DNA of 64,000 bases from Gordionus sp. m RMFG-2023 (taxonomy: Eukaryota; Nematomorpha; Gordioida; Chordodea; Parachordodidae). The notes beneath the pieces are model-generated. The model did not search any database and was not told the origin of the DNA. It saw only the letters and a list, made by a program, of their open reading frames with translations. Position numbers and translations under genes: made by a program. How positions within the stretch are numbered: the stretch's first letter is position 1; each line of letters begins with the position of its first letter. The DNA lies in assembly GCF_954871325.1 (NCBI RefSeq), contig NC_088778.1, forward strand, positions 30,489,120 through 30,553,119. The letters are read 5' to 3'. This document shows, in pieces, positions 35,246-48,500 of the stretch.

Positions 35246-35640
35246 TATCATTTTTTTAAAATTATACCAAACCAATATCAATATTATTTGAATTAAAATA
35301 ATCTAATCATTATGAAAAAATAAAAAAAATATATATGATATTAAAATATAACAAGCATATCTCAATTTTTTTAAAAAATAATAGTGAACTCTGAAATTTA
35401 ATCCTTTGATAATAGAAATATTTCTCTTATCTCATTTCATTAAAATGTTGTACTAAAAATATCATGTTATTGAATGCTAGATAAAAATGGCTTTAGCCAT
35501 TAGTTTTAAAGAGTTTTACACTACATTTAAAAATGATCACACATAATATTATTTTGTTAAAGAATTAATATTTTTTGAATTCAAATTTAAAAAACAAAAT
35601 AAGTATATTTAACATTTTATTTTACCTTAAAATCTCAATA
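35246..35640. other. AT-rich spacer, no gene
   Basis: No element or ORF was recognised. The left limit of duplicated copy B lies at or near the end of this stretch. Confidence 0.4.
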
Positions 35641-35659
35641 AATTATAACTACTAAGATT

Positions 35660-36190
35660 TGTTATCAAATGCAAATCACCCTCGGCTCAAGGGGTAGTCA
35701 CCGACTTAATTGTATATATATAGTCAAGGCGACACCAGCGCCAGCAATAAACCATGTAATAACCCACATTCCTAACCATCTTGAGCCCACAAATATATCT
35801 GAAGCAGATTTAGGACCTGAAGATATGATAACCATACCTTGGGCCTTTAGAAAATCCTTAATATTCTTTCTTCTCTAACATAAATATCAATCCACTAATA
35901 CAAGCAAAAACAAAAAAGATCAACAAATACAAAAATTTTAACAACTTCCTATATACTCCAATAGTGACTTTCACAAACGGCCATTTTTCGCCACTAACCT
36001 ATAAGTTTTTTAAAAAATCTAGGCGCAAAAATCTAGCTCTTTTCAAACGAAGCTAAAGAAATTTAAGTTATAAAATCCAAATAAAAATTTTAGGTATCAT
36101 TATGAATCCTTTTTGGTCACAAAATTATGAAATTGTATTTTTAATTTAATAGTGTTTTGATACTACAAGTGTTATAATTATTATGACAGA
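35660..36190 (+). mobile_element. LINE 3' end fragment shared with window start
   Basis: Includes a frame at 35,669-35,878 with IPNHLEPTNISEADLGP and ITIPWAFRKSL, the decayed equivalent of the LEPTNLSLDDGLRPDG block, followed by the tail. It matches 1-430 in copy A, so insertion preceded the segmental duplication. Several stops and indels are present. Confidence 0.75.
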
Positions 36191-36744
36191 AATTGTTAAT
36201 TAAATAAAAATCAAAAAAAAAGAATGTATAAAGCTTAGGTTCAAAGAGGCATCAAAGTGTTTTTGTTTATATTTGATTAAATGCTCAGGAAAAAAAAATC
36301 CAATGAGAAGTTAAAGGGAAGTAGCCAGTCAATTCCGTGAGCTAAAAATTTTTATCAAATTATTTTACTTTCATTATACCTAGCTTGTATATTTTGTAAG
36401 GTTATTTCTCTAATTGCTAAAATCATTATTGTTTATATAAATTTGAACAATTTTATATCCTTCCTCCGTTAATAATAAATTAATCTTAAATTTATTAATT
36501 TGCAAAATAAAACATTTGGACTGTTTTCGGTAATGTACCTTACTCAAGCATAGATTTTAAAAAAACAAATAAAAAACCTCAGCAATTTCATATTCTCACA
36601 AATAACAATGACTACCAGTAGACAGTTCGGGCCCATAACTCTTAAACCCTAAGGAATTCCTATTCCTTAGACATTGAAATCAATATTTTTAAATTTAACT
36701 ATTGTTCCTTTTTAGGAACTCAATTTTGATTTTCTTGCAATTAT
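36191..36744. other. AT-rich flank shared with copy A, no gene
   Basis: Aligns with 441-987. It contains TAGACAGTTCGGGCCCATAA, identical in both copies. No gene or element was found. Confidence 0.5.
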
Positions 36745-38080
36745 ATCATTGCTCCTGATAGCTAAACCTTTCTTGGGTCCCCATTAGCTAATGCGACTAA
36801 GTCAGAAGATTTCCTCCATAAGATTTTTAAAAGCTTTTACAGCATGGAGCACATTCTAAGTCTCCTACCAGCACATCAATCTTTATTTTTAATACGCAAA
36901 TGCCTGTACATATCTAAATTTTTGCACATTTTTCGATCATCATCTTTTTTCAAAAACAACGAATTCATATTTATAATTAAGGATAAATTTAAAATATTTC
37001 TAGAAAAATTTTTTAATATAAATTTAAACTCATTCAATTGGTCACTTGCTCAGCTACCTTCTAAACTAAGCAGTTTAGATTTTTTTCCACTCAATCTTTC
37101 ATCCTTATCATCATTCGTATCATATAGATTATCTTACAATTCTATGATTTTTGGCTTATGCCCTACCGATCGTTTATTAGACGACGCTATTGACAAATGG
37201 AAGGCAAACACACCCATTAACACCGTATTACCATCAATCATCACACACAAAAAATTTTTCACACCTTTAATCTCGAAATACCAAGCAGATATATAAGTCA
37301 ATCCACCTTTAGATTGCATTCAACTCCTTCAATTATCTGACAGATTTGGTGGTCATGAATGGTTAGAATCACTCCCTAGTCGTAACCTTAGTAATCTCTT
37401 ATCAGATGAACAATTGAGAGTAACCATTGGTTTACGTCTAGGTTGCGATATAGTACAGCCTCATGCCTGCATCAAATGCAAATCACCCGTTTATTCAAAG
37501 GGTAGACATGGCTTAAATTGTATTTTTAGTCAAGGGCGGCATCAACGGCACTCAGCTTAAATCATATAATAAATAGAAGAATAACAGCTGCATACATTCC
37601 AAACAATCTAGAACCATCAAATTTATCTCAAAGTAGATGGTTTAAGACCTGACGGTACATACCTTGGGCTCGGCATATCACTCATATGGGACTACACGTG
37701 TGTCTCATCATTCCCTTCAAACATAAATTTCAATTTAATAACACAGGCAGAAATTAAAAAGACAAACAAATACAAAAATTTTAAAAACTTCATATTCACT
37801 CAGTAGTAACCTCTACTAACAGGCATTTTTCGCCTTCAACATTTATTTTATAAAAAATCTGGGTAATAAAATACGACTTTTCACAAATGAACCTAGAGAA
37901 TTTCTTTTTATTCGACAAAAAATTCAAATAGAAATTTTTAGACACAATTATGGTCACTTTTTGGGAACTCAAGTATAGAATTTTATTTTTAATTATATAA
38001 TTATAAATTATAATTTTTTTAATTAGGTTTTATGTAAAAAGAAATTTAATAAAAATAAAGAATAAACTTTTTAAAAAATT
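36745..38080 (+). mobile_element. LINE copy 4: 3' half of non-LTR retrotransposon, decayed
   Basis: Absent from copy A. A 150-codon frame (36,844-37,296) covers the post-RT region (LIRKCLYISKF, FNWSLAQLPSKL). After a stop, EWLESLPSRNLSNLLSDEQL and the Cys cluster CIKCKSPV...GRHGLNC follow (37,350-37,530), then remnants of LEPSNLS and the WDYTC block. In-frame stops (37,294-37,296 and about 37,558) and frameshifts around 37,620-37,680 inactivate it. The tail is AT-rich without a clean poly(A). It resembles LINE copy 3 most closely. Confidence 0.82.
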
Positions 38081-38339
38081 TATTTTAATTTTAAATTTTG
38101 TATTATTTTTTGTTTTTATATTTTTATAAAAATTATATATAATAATAAGTTTTAATAAATTTAAATTATGAAAAAAAAAATTATAGAAATATTCGTAATA
38201 AATTGTAGTAAAAAAATTGAGGCAATGTATAATTTCCGAAAATTAAACAATGTCGCTAAACATTCTCTTTGGTATCGGGCCCACCCGTTTGACTTTGTTT
38301 TGTCATTATACAATTTCGCGTCAATTTTTAGAAAAATTT

Positions 38340-38960
38340 CATCTAATTTTCAATACAAAAAGGTAAATATTTTGATTATAACAATTTTCAATACAAAGGT
38401 TATATATTTTATATAATTTTCAAAGCTTCCAATGATATAAAATTTTCAATACAAAAAGGTAAATATTTTGATTACAACTTATTTTGTTACACTTTTGAAA
38501 AATTTGATATAATTTTCAATACAAAGGTAAATTATAAATATTCACATATATATTTTATATAATTTTCAAAGCTTCCAAAAATTTGATATAAAATTTTCAA
38601 TACAAAAAGGTAAATATTTTGATTACAACAATTTTCACTACAAAGGTAAAAAATAAATATTCAGATATATATTTTATATAATTTTCAAAGCTTCCAATGA
38701 TATAAAATTTTCAATACAAAAAGGTAAATATTTTGATTACAACTTATTTTGTTACACTTTTGAAAAATTTGATATAATTTTCAATACAAAGGTAAATAAT
38801 AAATATTCACATATATATTTTATATAATTTTCAAAGCTTCCAAAAATTTGATATAAAATTTTCAATACAAAAATGTAAATATTTTGAATACAATTATTTT
38901 GTTACACTTTTGAAAAATTTGATATAAAATTTTCAATATAAAAAGGTAAATATTTTATTA
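38340..38960. repeat. Minisatellite-like array, copy B only
   Basis: Words AATTTTCAATACAAAAAGGT, AAATATTTTGATTACAAC, TATATAATTTTCAAAGCTTCC and TTACACTTTTGAAAAATTTG recur four to six times in shuffled order. A higher-order period of about 240 bp is visible (38,425 and 38,690). Copy A has only a single short version near 2,350. Confidence 0.85.
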
Positions 38961-39021
38961 TCTTTTTTTATAGATATTTGGATTTGGATTATATTGTTTG
39001 TTACATTTGCATAGTATATAT

Positions 39022-39420
39022 ATCAATCTATATATATAATCCTCAAAAAATGTCAATCGAATTTAGCCAATAGTTTTCTTTTAAATATTATTTGTCCAAT
39101 CAAAATGATTATAGCAAATTTGATCAATGGTAATCAACGTGAAAACTAAATCATTCATTCACAAATCACTTCCATAAAAACCATACCACACTACTCTATA
39201 ACCATATACTATTACATCATAATATATAATTTAATACACATATATAAAAAGTTTTTTTTATAGGTTACAAAATAATGGAAAGAAAACAAAACAAGGTAAA
39301 AAAATTTTTTACAATTTTGATTAAAGAAAACAAAAATTATTTTTTACAATTTTGATTTATTTGATTACAAAATAATTTAGCTAGAGAAATGTATATACAC
39401 TTAACTTATTACATATAAAT
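39022..39420. other. Copy B-specific insert of ~390 bp, unidentified
   Basis: Present between AGTATATATATCA and TTTCATTAAGGTG. Copy A has only about 12 bp there (near 2,405-2,425). There is no clear inverted repeat, ORF or tail. It could be a small non-autonomous element or a deletion in copy A. Confidence 0.4.
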
Positions 39421-39779
39421 TATTATATTTCATTAAGGTGTCTTTTATTTATTATCTCAGTATATGATTCAAATATTATAGAAAATACCATTATTAAAAC
39501 TTATTTAAAGAGTTATAACAATTAAAATTATCTTAAAATTTTTAAATATCAACAAAATATGATCTTAGTTCATATCTACAAAAATTTATTGCTGTTAAAT
39601 ATTTACCGCCATTTATTTAATTATTTTTTTAAAATGGTCATTTTATAGGAGTTATTATTACAAAAAAACTTTTTCAAATTGATCAAAATCACCCGGTCAT
39701 CTAAATGGATATCACTGTAATTGCAAAGAATAGTTTTTATACTTTTTTGATAAAAAAAAGAATAAAAATTTGGTCACCT

Positions 39780-41045
39780 GTTCGAAAATTAAAAAGGATT
39801 GGGCAGGATTACGAAATTAAGAATTTTATTAGCTCAAAAATATTTTAGATTTAACCCTACATTCAAAAGTTAGCGCGAATTCGCGGCGAAGTATACAAAA
39901 ATACAGCATTTTTTTTATACTCCACGCCGAATTTGCTCTCACTATGAATGCAGGATTATGGAGAAAATTGTGTATGGAACGGCAGTGATATAAAAACGTT
40001 TGAATTATAGATAGAAATTGATAGTATAAAAAGATTGACATCTATTCTTTCTAGGACTGATAACAAATTTAAATGATGGGTGTTTCAAAAAAATTGTACA
40101 TTTTATAACTAAATAAAATGTTATCGTTGATCTAGTTAAACATACCGATACTATTCAATATTTATAAATGGGGCCATATATCAACATGGATATGTATAAT
40201 ATCAAGATACGCTTTGAAGATCTCTACTTCAAAGTGTTTGTTACAAAAGATCAGCAATGTATGATAGGGATGGGGGGGGGGGGGTGTATAAATAATCCTC
40301 TAAAGTATTAAATTTTCACCATATACCAATAGATTAAGTCAATAGTTCAATTGAAAGTGCTAATTATGAAAGAGCTACTTAATTGAAGTAACTGCATTGC
40401 CTTCAAACGATTCAAGAGAACTTGACAATTAGAAAATGAATAAGGTAGGTAATTGTGAGCCCTTGATATATAATGTTATAATGGTGACAATTATTATAAA
40501 TAGAAATGGAGGTAGGATATAACCTATTAGCCAAGGATGGACTTGTGGACCATAATTGGCTTATTTATCAGTTGGCGTAAATATTATTTTAAGTTAATAA
40601 GAATTATCTCTACACCTCATTATCACCCCCCCCCCCCTTCTATGTCATTAATAGATATACTAAATTAGAATGAAATAAAATAAGTAGGGGAGACCAAAGT
40701 TATGTGACAAGTGTTTTCATCTTTTGCGATAAAATTTGAATTTTATAGGATTAAACAATCGTATCATTTAGATGCCTCATCGTTAACCTATCTAAAAACT
40801 TTAAAATAAACTAATTTTTAGCTTAAAATACATTTAAGCATGCATAAATTTGCTTAACCTTATGAATTTAAGACAATTGTGCCCAAAAAATTTGCATTAA
40901 TTTGATTTTAATTATACAAGAATTCATTAAAATTAAATTTATTCAAGATTTAATTGTTTAGGGACTGTAGATTAGAGCTAGCATATAAAAAGTCTATTTG
41001 ATTTCTATTATCTAAAAAAATTGATCAAAATACTTAATATAGTGA
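39780..41045. repeat. Older duplicated unit, copy B1 (3' of TRIC B)
   Basis: Closest to A1 (2,890-4,535) but without the 350-bp GC-rich element. The empty target GTTATCGTTGATCTAG is at about 40,124-40,137. No coding region was seen. Confidence 0.72.
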
Positions 41046-42002
41046 AAGACATAGACTTAGATTAGACCATGTATTTATTTTTTAATTAATTGTTTACATT
41101 TAGTATATATATATCCAAATATTTATCTCAAATTAAGGTGCCTTTCATTTATTATCTTAGAATATGATTCAAATTTTGTCAAAAATATCAATATTAGAAC
41201 ATATTTGAAGAGTTATAACATATGTCTTAAAATATTTATGGATACCAAGAAAATGTATTCATAGATCTTATCTATAAAAATTTATTAATGCTAAAATATA
41301 TACCGCCATCTATTTACTTTTATATAATCTTATATTTTAATTAAAAAAAACAATTATCACGAAAAGCGGTCACTTAATAACAATACAAAAAATAAACTAC
41401 CTAAAAACATAATAAAAATTTTAAATATTTTTTTAAAAATGGTCTCTGGCACATTAAGTGGTCACTTCAGGAATTCGTATTACAAAAATAAATCGAAAAT
41501 TGAATTTAAAAAATTTTCAACAAAATTAAAATTAAAATCTTTTCAAAGTGATTACTAAAAATTACTAGGTCATTTCAGCAGATATCACTGTAATTCCAAA
41601 GAATAGCTTAAAGAATAATTTTAGATTTGATTTTAGACGACTAAATTGGTCATTTTATTCGAATAAATTAGTTGTTTTGCGACTGATTTGGTCCTCGAGT
41701 TTTTGGTCAGGTTAATCGACTGACTATGGTCGGAAGAACGCGACTAATTAACAACACTACATATATGTGGTAGGTAAGTTAATACTGTAAATCTTCCCGT
41801 GGTGTTTCTGAATCTTTCAATTTTAAACTATTTTAAGTGAGAGCAATTTTTAAATTTAAAAAAATTTAACTATACCGGAGATAGAATTTCAGAAAATTTT
41901 GTCATAACCTTCTGAAGAAATCTTAATTTATATTACCTTTGTCCTTCGTATAAATTAGGATAGTCAAATTGTCTGAAACTATTAGGGTAGATGTACTATT
42001 AC

Positions 42003-43440
42003 TAGGGATGTAAATTTCCCGGGAAACTATATTTCGGGGAAATTTGGGGAAAAAACGGGAAATAATGGGAAAATAGGGAAAAAACGGGAAACTATCTTTT
42101 TTATAATACTTTACAGGTCAATATTGATTTTTTTTTATGTTTTATTAAAAATATATAGATTATAAACATTATAATTAAACAAATATAAATTATTTTCAAC
42201 TAATTTGCAATTACTTAAAATGTTTTATTTGAAATATTATATATAGACTAAATAATATTTAAACAATTAATTTTGAATAGTTAATTATCTTCGTTTGAAG
42301 ATGAAAATGATTCCAGATCAGAGCTTGAAATTCTGGAATCCAGCAATTTGTCATTTTCTGAAATTTCCTTTCCCATAAAATGTAGATTGGCTCTTATATA
42401 AACTAATTTGCGAACTTTGTCATTTTTTATTCTATTTCTAGATTTAGAATGAATATTTCCAAAAGAGGACCATATTCTTTCGGATGCTGCACTTGTTGGT
42501 GGTATAGATAAAATTCGTATGGCTAGGGTCGATATGTATTGATTGCAACATAGACCTAATAAAATATTGAATAACACAATTTTAAGATTAGAAAAAGAGT
42601 TAAGTTATTGTTTACAGAAATATAAAAGTATTTAACCTTTCCACCAACTCACTGGATTTGTAAATGATGCGCCTTGCCAAAGACTTGCTATATTAAAAAA
42701 TTCTTCCCTTCGATATTTGGATAGGTTTCCTATTACTCTTGCAATATCTAAATCTAGATATTCAGAAAATCGGTTAATAAATCCAACCCTTTTGCAACTT
42801 CATTGTCTCTTAAATTAAATCCACAAAACCTTGGGTCAAATATATGAGCAGCATAATGAATGTCCCGACAACAAAAAATTTTTCGGCTTTTGATAAACTG
42901 CTCTATTTCTAAAATCTCGCTCTGCGACAATATATTTGATATTGTTTTATAAGCGTTAAATGTCTCCCTGATATGAATAAACGCTTGAGGGACATCAGAT
43001 AAATTGACTTTATCTCCTTCCACTATCTCTATTTGCGTAAATATGACTTTAATAAAATTATATAGTTGCATTAGATCATTTAAAAACCCATCGTTACCAA
43101 GAAGAGTAAGTCTCTTATCTCGGTCAGTAAATATATCAAGAATTGCCATTTCCTGTAAAATATCTTTATTTTTTAACAAGCTATTTATCATAGTATCTTC
43201 TAAAATTTTGCAAATGTAAATAGGGAAATTGACATAATTCAAAAACAAAACACAATTATAATTTATGATATGAACCACGAGGAAAAAATGATTTTATACA
43301 ATCTAATAAAAATCGTATTTATTTTATCATGAGATCATTTTCAAAATTGGGCTGTTAATATTATAAAAATCATGTTGATTTAGGCAAAAAAAACCTATTA
43401 TAAAAATTGGGGAAACTATAGCGGAAATTTCCCATTGTTG
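42003..43440 (-). mobile_element. hAT transposon with decayed transposase, copy B only
   Basis: Left end TAGGGATGTAAATTTCCCGGG; near the right end the inverted counterpart GGAAATTTCCCA survives without the outermost bases. On the minus strand, 43,278-42,754 encodes a hAT central region (...HIFDPRFCGFNLRDNE). Then 42,577-42,281 encodes the dimerisation region IPPTSAASERIWSSFG...VRKLVYIRANL, which is diagnostic of hAT transposases. A gap with stops between 42,754 and 42,577 and a missing N-terminal BED/catalytic part show that it is defective. It is absent from copy A (near 5,483). No 8-bp duplication remains, consistent with loss of the right terminus. Confidence 0.85.
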
Positions 43441-43449
43441 GAATTTGTT

Positions 43450-45419
43450 TTCGGTAATCAAAAATTATAAGATTTTTCTTCATAAATGATAGTAAAAATC
43501 TAAAAATTCCGAATCACCGTGGGAGAATTCTGGATTAATACCTATTCCAGATTAACATTTACCACACATTATATGAAAAGCAGTATATTATTTACCTTGT
43601 AAAATACAGCTAGCTTTTAAACTCGATTGACCGGTAAAACCTTTAACAGAATGAACAAATTAAAAATAAACGAGTAAAACCAAGAAATTTAGAAGGCTTC
43701 AGATATTCTATTGTGAAATCTTTTTTTATTTTCTGACGAAGAATTATTGGAAAATTTGGGCGATAATAGTCTTATCAAATTTTTTTTTTGAAACCAAAAA
43801 TAATAATTATTTTCAATAAATTTTCGGAAGATAACAATTAAGATCATAGATATAACACTGAAATATACCAACTTCGGCTCTGATGAAATGAGGGGATCTT
43901 AATTATAAAAAGTTTTTACTTATAGGCTGAAAATGTCAAAAAAATAATTATTTTTTGACATTAATCAAAAAGTTAATATTTTTAAATCTTATATAAATTG
44001 TCTAATAATACATTATAATACATTATACAAAAATATTTAATTGCATCTAAAATATTTTTATATATATTTTTTAAAAAAATTTATTCACATATTTGAACGT
44101 ATTCAGTTTTTCGCGAATGGATTTTGAACACGGAACGTATTCGATTTCTTATCAATGAACGATTAACTTCATTTTTAAAAAAAAAATGGATTCTATTAGA
44201 ATGTCATGATCAGATTTTATTTTAGGATCCGACCCGGACGATTTAATAGCTGATCGATTTTTTAAATCTGTTTATGAGATGAAGCTAAAGGGGAACGTTC
44301 CCATTGATTGCACCTCCAGCTTAGTAGATCTGTCTTAATCATCAGGATTAATAATTTTATAGCTTTAAAAACATTTTAAAATCTTATCTCTTTTTAAAAA
44401 ATTTAAAAAATTGGTAAATTTAAAAATAATAAAGGTTACATTTGATTAAATCCTGTCCTGTTTCAAATATAAGCTTTATATAACTTGTGAGGAAAATTGT
44501 GATAATTAAAAATATATTTTTATATATTTTTGTGGTTTCAATAAAGGGGATCTAAGCATTAAGTCTAAATTTAATATTTTACAAGTGGTTTTCCAATTCA
44601 TATCATCCTACCTGAAATTAATCTTATAAACAGGGTTATCTATCCAGTGATATCATTTTCTAATTAAAGAAGCCAAAATTTTTAAATCAAAAATCTATTT
44701 TAACAATTAACATCATTATGGTTAAACTGTTTCGAACGGGGTGAATCTCTAGCCTTGGTAGATCACTTAATATACAACTTTTTCTTATACTGTGTTCAAT
44801 CAATTTTAAAAAATTCGAAAAGTTTTGAAAGTTTCGCAAATTTTAATCGTGTCAAATTTTTGAAATTTAAAATTATTTTATCTAGAATTAAGTTTTGAGC
44901 ATGTATATTTATTTTATTTTTCTTAAAGTTTTGAAAGTTTGTGATTTTAATTTTTTTTGATGTGGACATAGCGAAATAGAAAAAACAAAATTGAAATACT
45001 ATAATTTTATTCCAAAAAAAAAATGATATTTCGAAATCAAAATTATTATAATAAATTTACACTATTAAATTTAATTTGGCGAAGTGAAAAAAAAACTCAT
45101 ATAATTTTTTTTGCAGCCATAAATCACAAATTCTTTGGTTAATTTTATTTCGAGATTCAAAATCTCGAATTGCGAAATATTTAGCGAAAAAATGGAGAGT
45201 GGGGCAGTTTCGATTTATAAATGTTTTTTTTAAAACAAAACAAAATTATATAAAAGAATACTTGAGAAGAAAAAAAAAGAAATTATTTCATAAACAAATT
45301 AAAATAAAACAAATATATTTTGGTTAACAAGAAAAAGAGGACAAAACTAAACAAACCGTCGAGATAGGAGAATTTAGAAAATAATGATTGATAAGTACAA
45401 TATAACATTTTGCAAATTA
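43450..45419. other. AT-rich 3' flank of TRIC B, no gene
   Basis: Aligns with copy A 5,490-6,620 and 8,812-9,731. It contains the empty site of LINE copy 1 at about 44,541 (TTTCAATAAAGGGGATC). Short frames here are not shared in phase with copy A. Confidence 0.55.
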
Positions 45420-45425
45420 TTTATT
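45420..45425 (-). promoter_or_regulatory. Candidate polyadenylation signal of TRIC B
   Basis: Minus-strand AATAAA about 81 nt beyond the TRIC B stop codon, in the same context as the candidate signal of TRIC A. Confidence 0.55.
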
Positions 45426-45505
45426 ATCACGTGATATGGGGTCACAGATTTACGAATTTCACATGGAACAAAAAAAAAGGTAGGGAAAAGTTGGCGCCTG
45501 TTCAC

Positions 45506-48500
45506 TTAATCCTTCTTCTTGCTTCTATCCCCTTTTGGTTTCCCTAATCCGGCATTAGCAATTAAATCGTTGTTAGTGGCATCCCTAGATGTTTTGCCGC
45601 CTTTCTTACCCTTGCTGTATTTGGCATAAGACGAAGATTTTCCCACCCCGCCCCTCGAACGATTGGCTCCATCGTTTTCGCCTTCGTAGTCCTCGTCTGC
45701 ATGTTCTGTCGCGTTTTCTCTTTCGATGTCTCCCTCATTTTCGGAATCAGAAATTGAACCCTTTTTGGATGAGGTGAAATGTTCCCTGAACGCCGAGAAA
45801 GTCGATTGACCCTTGATATTATCATTAAATATTTTTCCGTCTTTGTGTCGGTGGCTGGTTTTTCTCAAGGCTTTTTGGAGCGCGTCCCAAATGCCCCCCA
45901 TGAAGAGGGTGCAAAAAATATTTTCAAGGGGTAAGAACGGATCGGAAATGTCCCAGATGAGCACGGAAATCCGGTAGTATATCATGAAGGTAACCACGCA
46001 CAGGTAAAGCATGGGCGCGGGCACCTGGGTGAGTATAAGGTTGAGTTTGTGAAGCGTGAAAACGATAGCAACCATGAGGCTCAGTTTGGTTGAACTTAGA
46101 TATAGATATTTGTTTGTTTTCAAAAAAAAAAGAAAAGTATTTAATAATTTGAACTATTCAGTGAACAAGTTCAATCATAGACACCAGCAGACCCAGGAAC
46201 CCCCCCCCCCAAAAAAAAATTAACGATTCTTTTGAAAAATCTCGGGTGGGACTCTTAGAAAAATAAATCCGGAGCAGGTAGGGTCTACAAAAAAAACAGG
46301 CCCACTCTGGTTTAAAAATTACAAATGGATCGGGTCAGGGTTTCAAAATTACCAGGTCCAGGTTTAAAAATTACGAAGTTTCTACTTCCTTTCTTTTGTA
46401 AAAAGTAATTAGAAAAATGTCGCTCACCTATATTTTAGATTAAACCCTATGTTTACATTTAGCGCGAATTCGCGACGAAGTATAGAAAATTCGCGGGGAA
46501 GAATACAAAAAAAAGCATTTTTTTATACTTGCGCTAACTGTGAATGCATGGTTATGGAGAAAATTGTGAATGGAAGGGCAAAAGATATTGAGAAGAAAAA
46601 AACGTTTGAATTATAGATAGAAATTGCTAGTATACAAAATAGGGGATGATTCTACAAAACTGAGAGCTATTGTTTCTAGGACACAGATAAACTTTAAATG
46701 ATGTGTGTTTCAAAAAAAATATTATATAACTAAATAAAAATGTTAACGTTGGTCTAGATAATCCTACCGAATCTATTCAGTATTTATAAATTTGAGCCAT
46801 ATATCAACATGGGTATGTATAACATTAAGCTTTGAAAATCTATACTTAAAGGTATATTTGGTACAAAAGATGAGCAATGTTTGATGGGGGTGGGGGGGGG
46901 GAGAGTCGTTACGATTAACACAGAATATTAAAAGTCTTCTCACAATATTCACATAGATTTGAAGTCAACTTTTAGTTAAATTGAAAGTCCTAATTAAGAA
47001 AGAACTACTTAACTTGCATTGCATTCAATCGAATTATTCAAGAGAGCTTGGCAAATAGACAAATGAATATGGTAAGTATTTGTGAGTCCTTGAAATGTTT
47101 TCGTGATAACAATTATTACTATAAATAGAAATGGAGGCAGGATATATCCCCTTAGCCAAGAAAAGACGTGTGGACCTCAATTGGATAATTTGTCAGTGGG
47201 CGTAAATATAATTTTAAGGTGGGCCAGATGGGGTCTATTTTTTTAAAAAAATAAGGATCGGCCTAATATTTTTAAAAAATTCGAGTCGAATCGAGTCAGG
47301 TATTGGAAATTTTTTTTAAATGTATCTAAATTTATCAATTTTATGTTGAATTTTTTATTGTAAAATAAAAATATTTGATTTTATTTATAAAAACTAAACG
47401 CCATATAATATATATCTTTTATTTTGAGTAATTATAAAAATTAATTTGAATATTTAATAAATTCAGACCGGGCCAGTAAAACTTTTTAACAAATATCGGA
47501 TTCGGGCCGGACCGGCAAAATTTTTTTAAAAAAATTTCGAGCCAGGCCGGGCTTGAAAAATTAGGCCCGATGCAGATCACTAATAAGAAGCAGAGTTGTT
47601 AAAGTAGCGCGCTATCTTTTTTGGTAGCTATAGCTAATAGCGGCTACTTTTTTTGAAATTATTTTTTTTTAGCGCGATATTATTTTTAAAAGTAGCTAGA
47701 TAATGAACGTAAGTATAAGCACGAAAATTTAAATATAATACCATAATTAATTATAATTTTTATGAATTATTATTTAATTTTGAAATTGAAATATATTTCC
47801 AATTTGTAATTTATATTTTCAATGTATTATAAACCTAAATCACCTGTTAATAATTTAAAATGGTATCGCATATGGATATCCAAATCGTTGAAAGTGATTC
47901 AGAGTCAGTCAATGATATTAATGAAATGGAAGATACCATGGAAAAAAATGATATTCATAACAATACTTTCCCATTCCCTAGATTTCAAAAATTTTCAAGA
48001 TAAATTAAAACAAAAACTGGCTTCAAATTTATATGTTTAAAATGTGAAAAAAATATTTCCTCAGATCAATCCAGTAGCTATAACCTCAAGGAACACCTAA
48101 AGGTAAATTATCATTTTTACATAAAATAATAATATTTATTTTAAAAGACTGTTCATGCTAATAGTTTTAAGGAAATTGAACAACATTTAAATAACTTAAG
48201 CATAGGTTAATCTACATCCAAAAAGACTAATTCCATTCGGACAAAATTAATTAATAATACAAATGCCAATATTTCTCAGAAATTAACTGATAAAGTTATT
48301 GTGAATTTTATAATTGATACAAGTAAGCCAATGTCCTTGGTTGACAATCCATCATTTACTATGATGATTAAAACTTTATCACCTGGTACAACTATTTTAT
48401 GTCGCCAGACACTTGTGAATAAAATAGCAAATAAGTTTAAAGTGATAAGATGCTTTAATAGTAGAATTATCAGAGATATCTCATATATGTACCACGACTG

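Noticed and set aside
39022-39420. Helitron
   Set aside because: The left side begins with a TC and TATATATATAATCC-like text, but there is no CTRR end with a hairpin at the right border.
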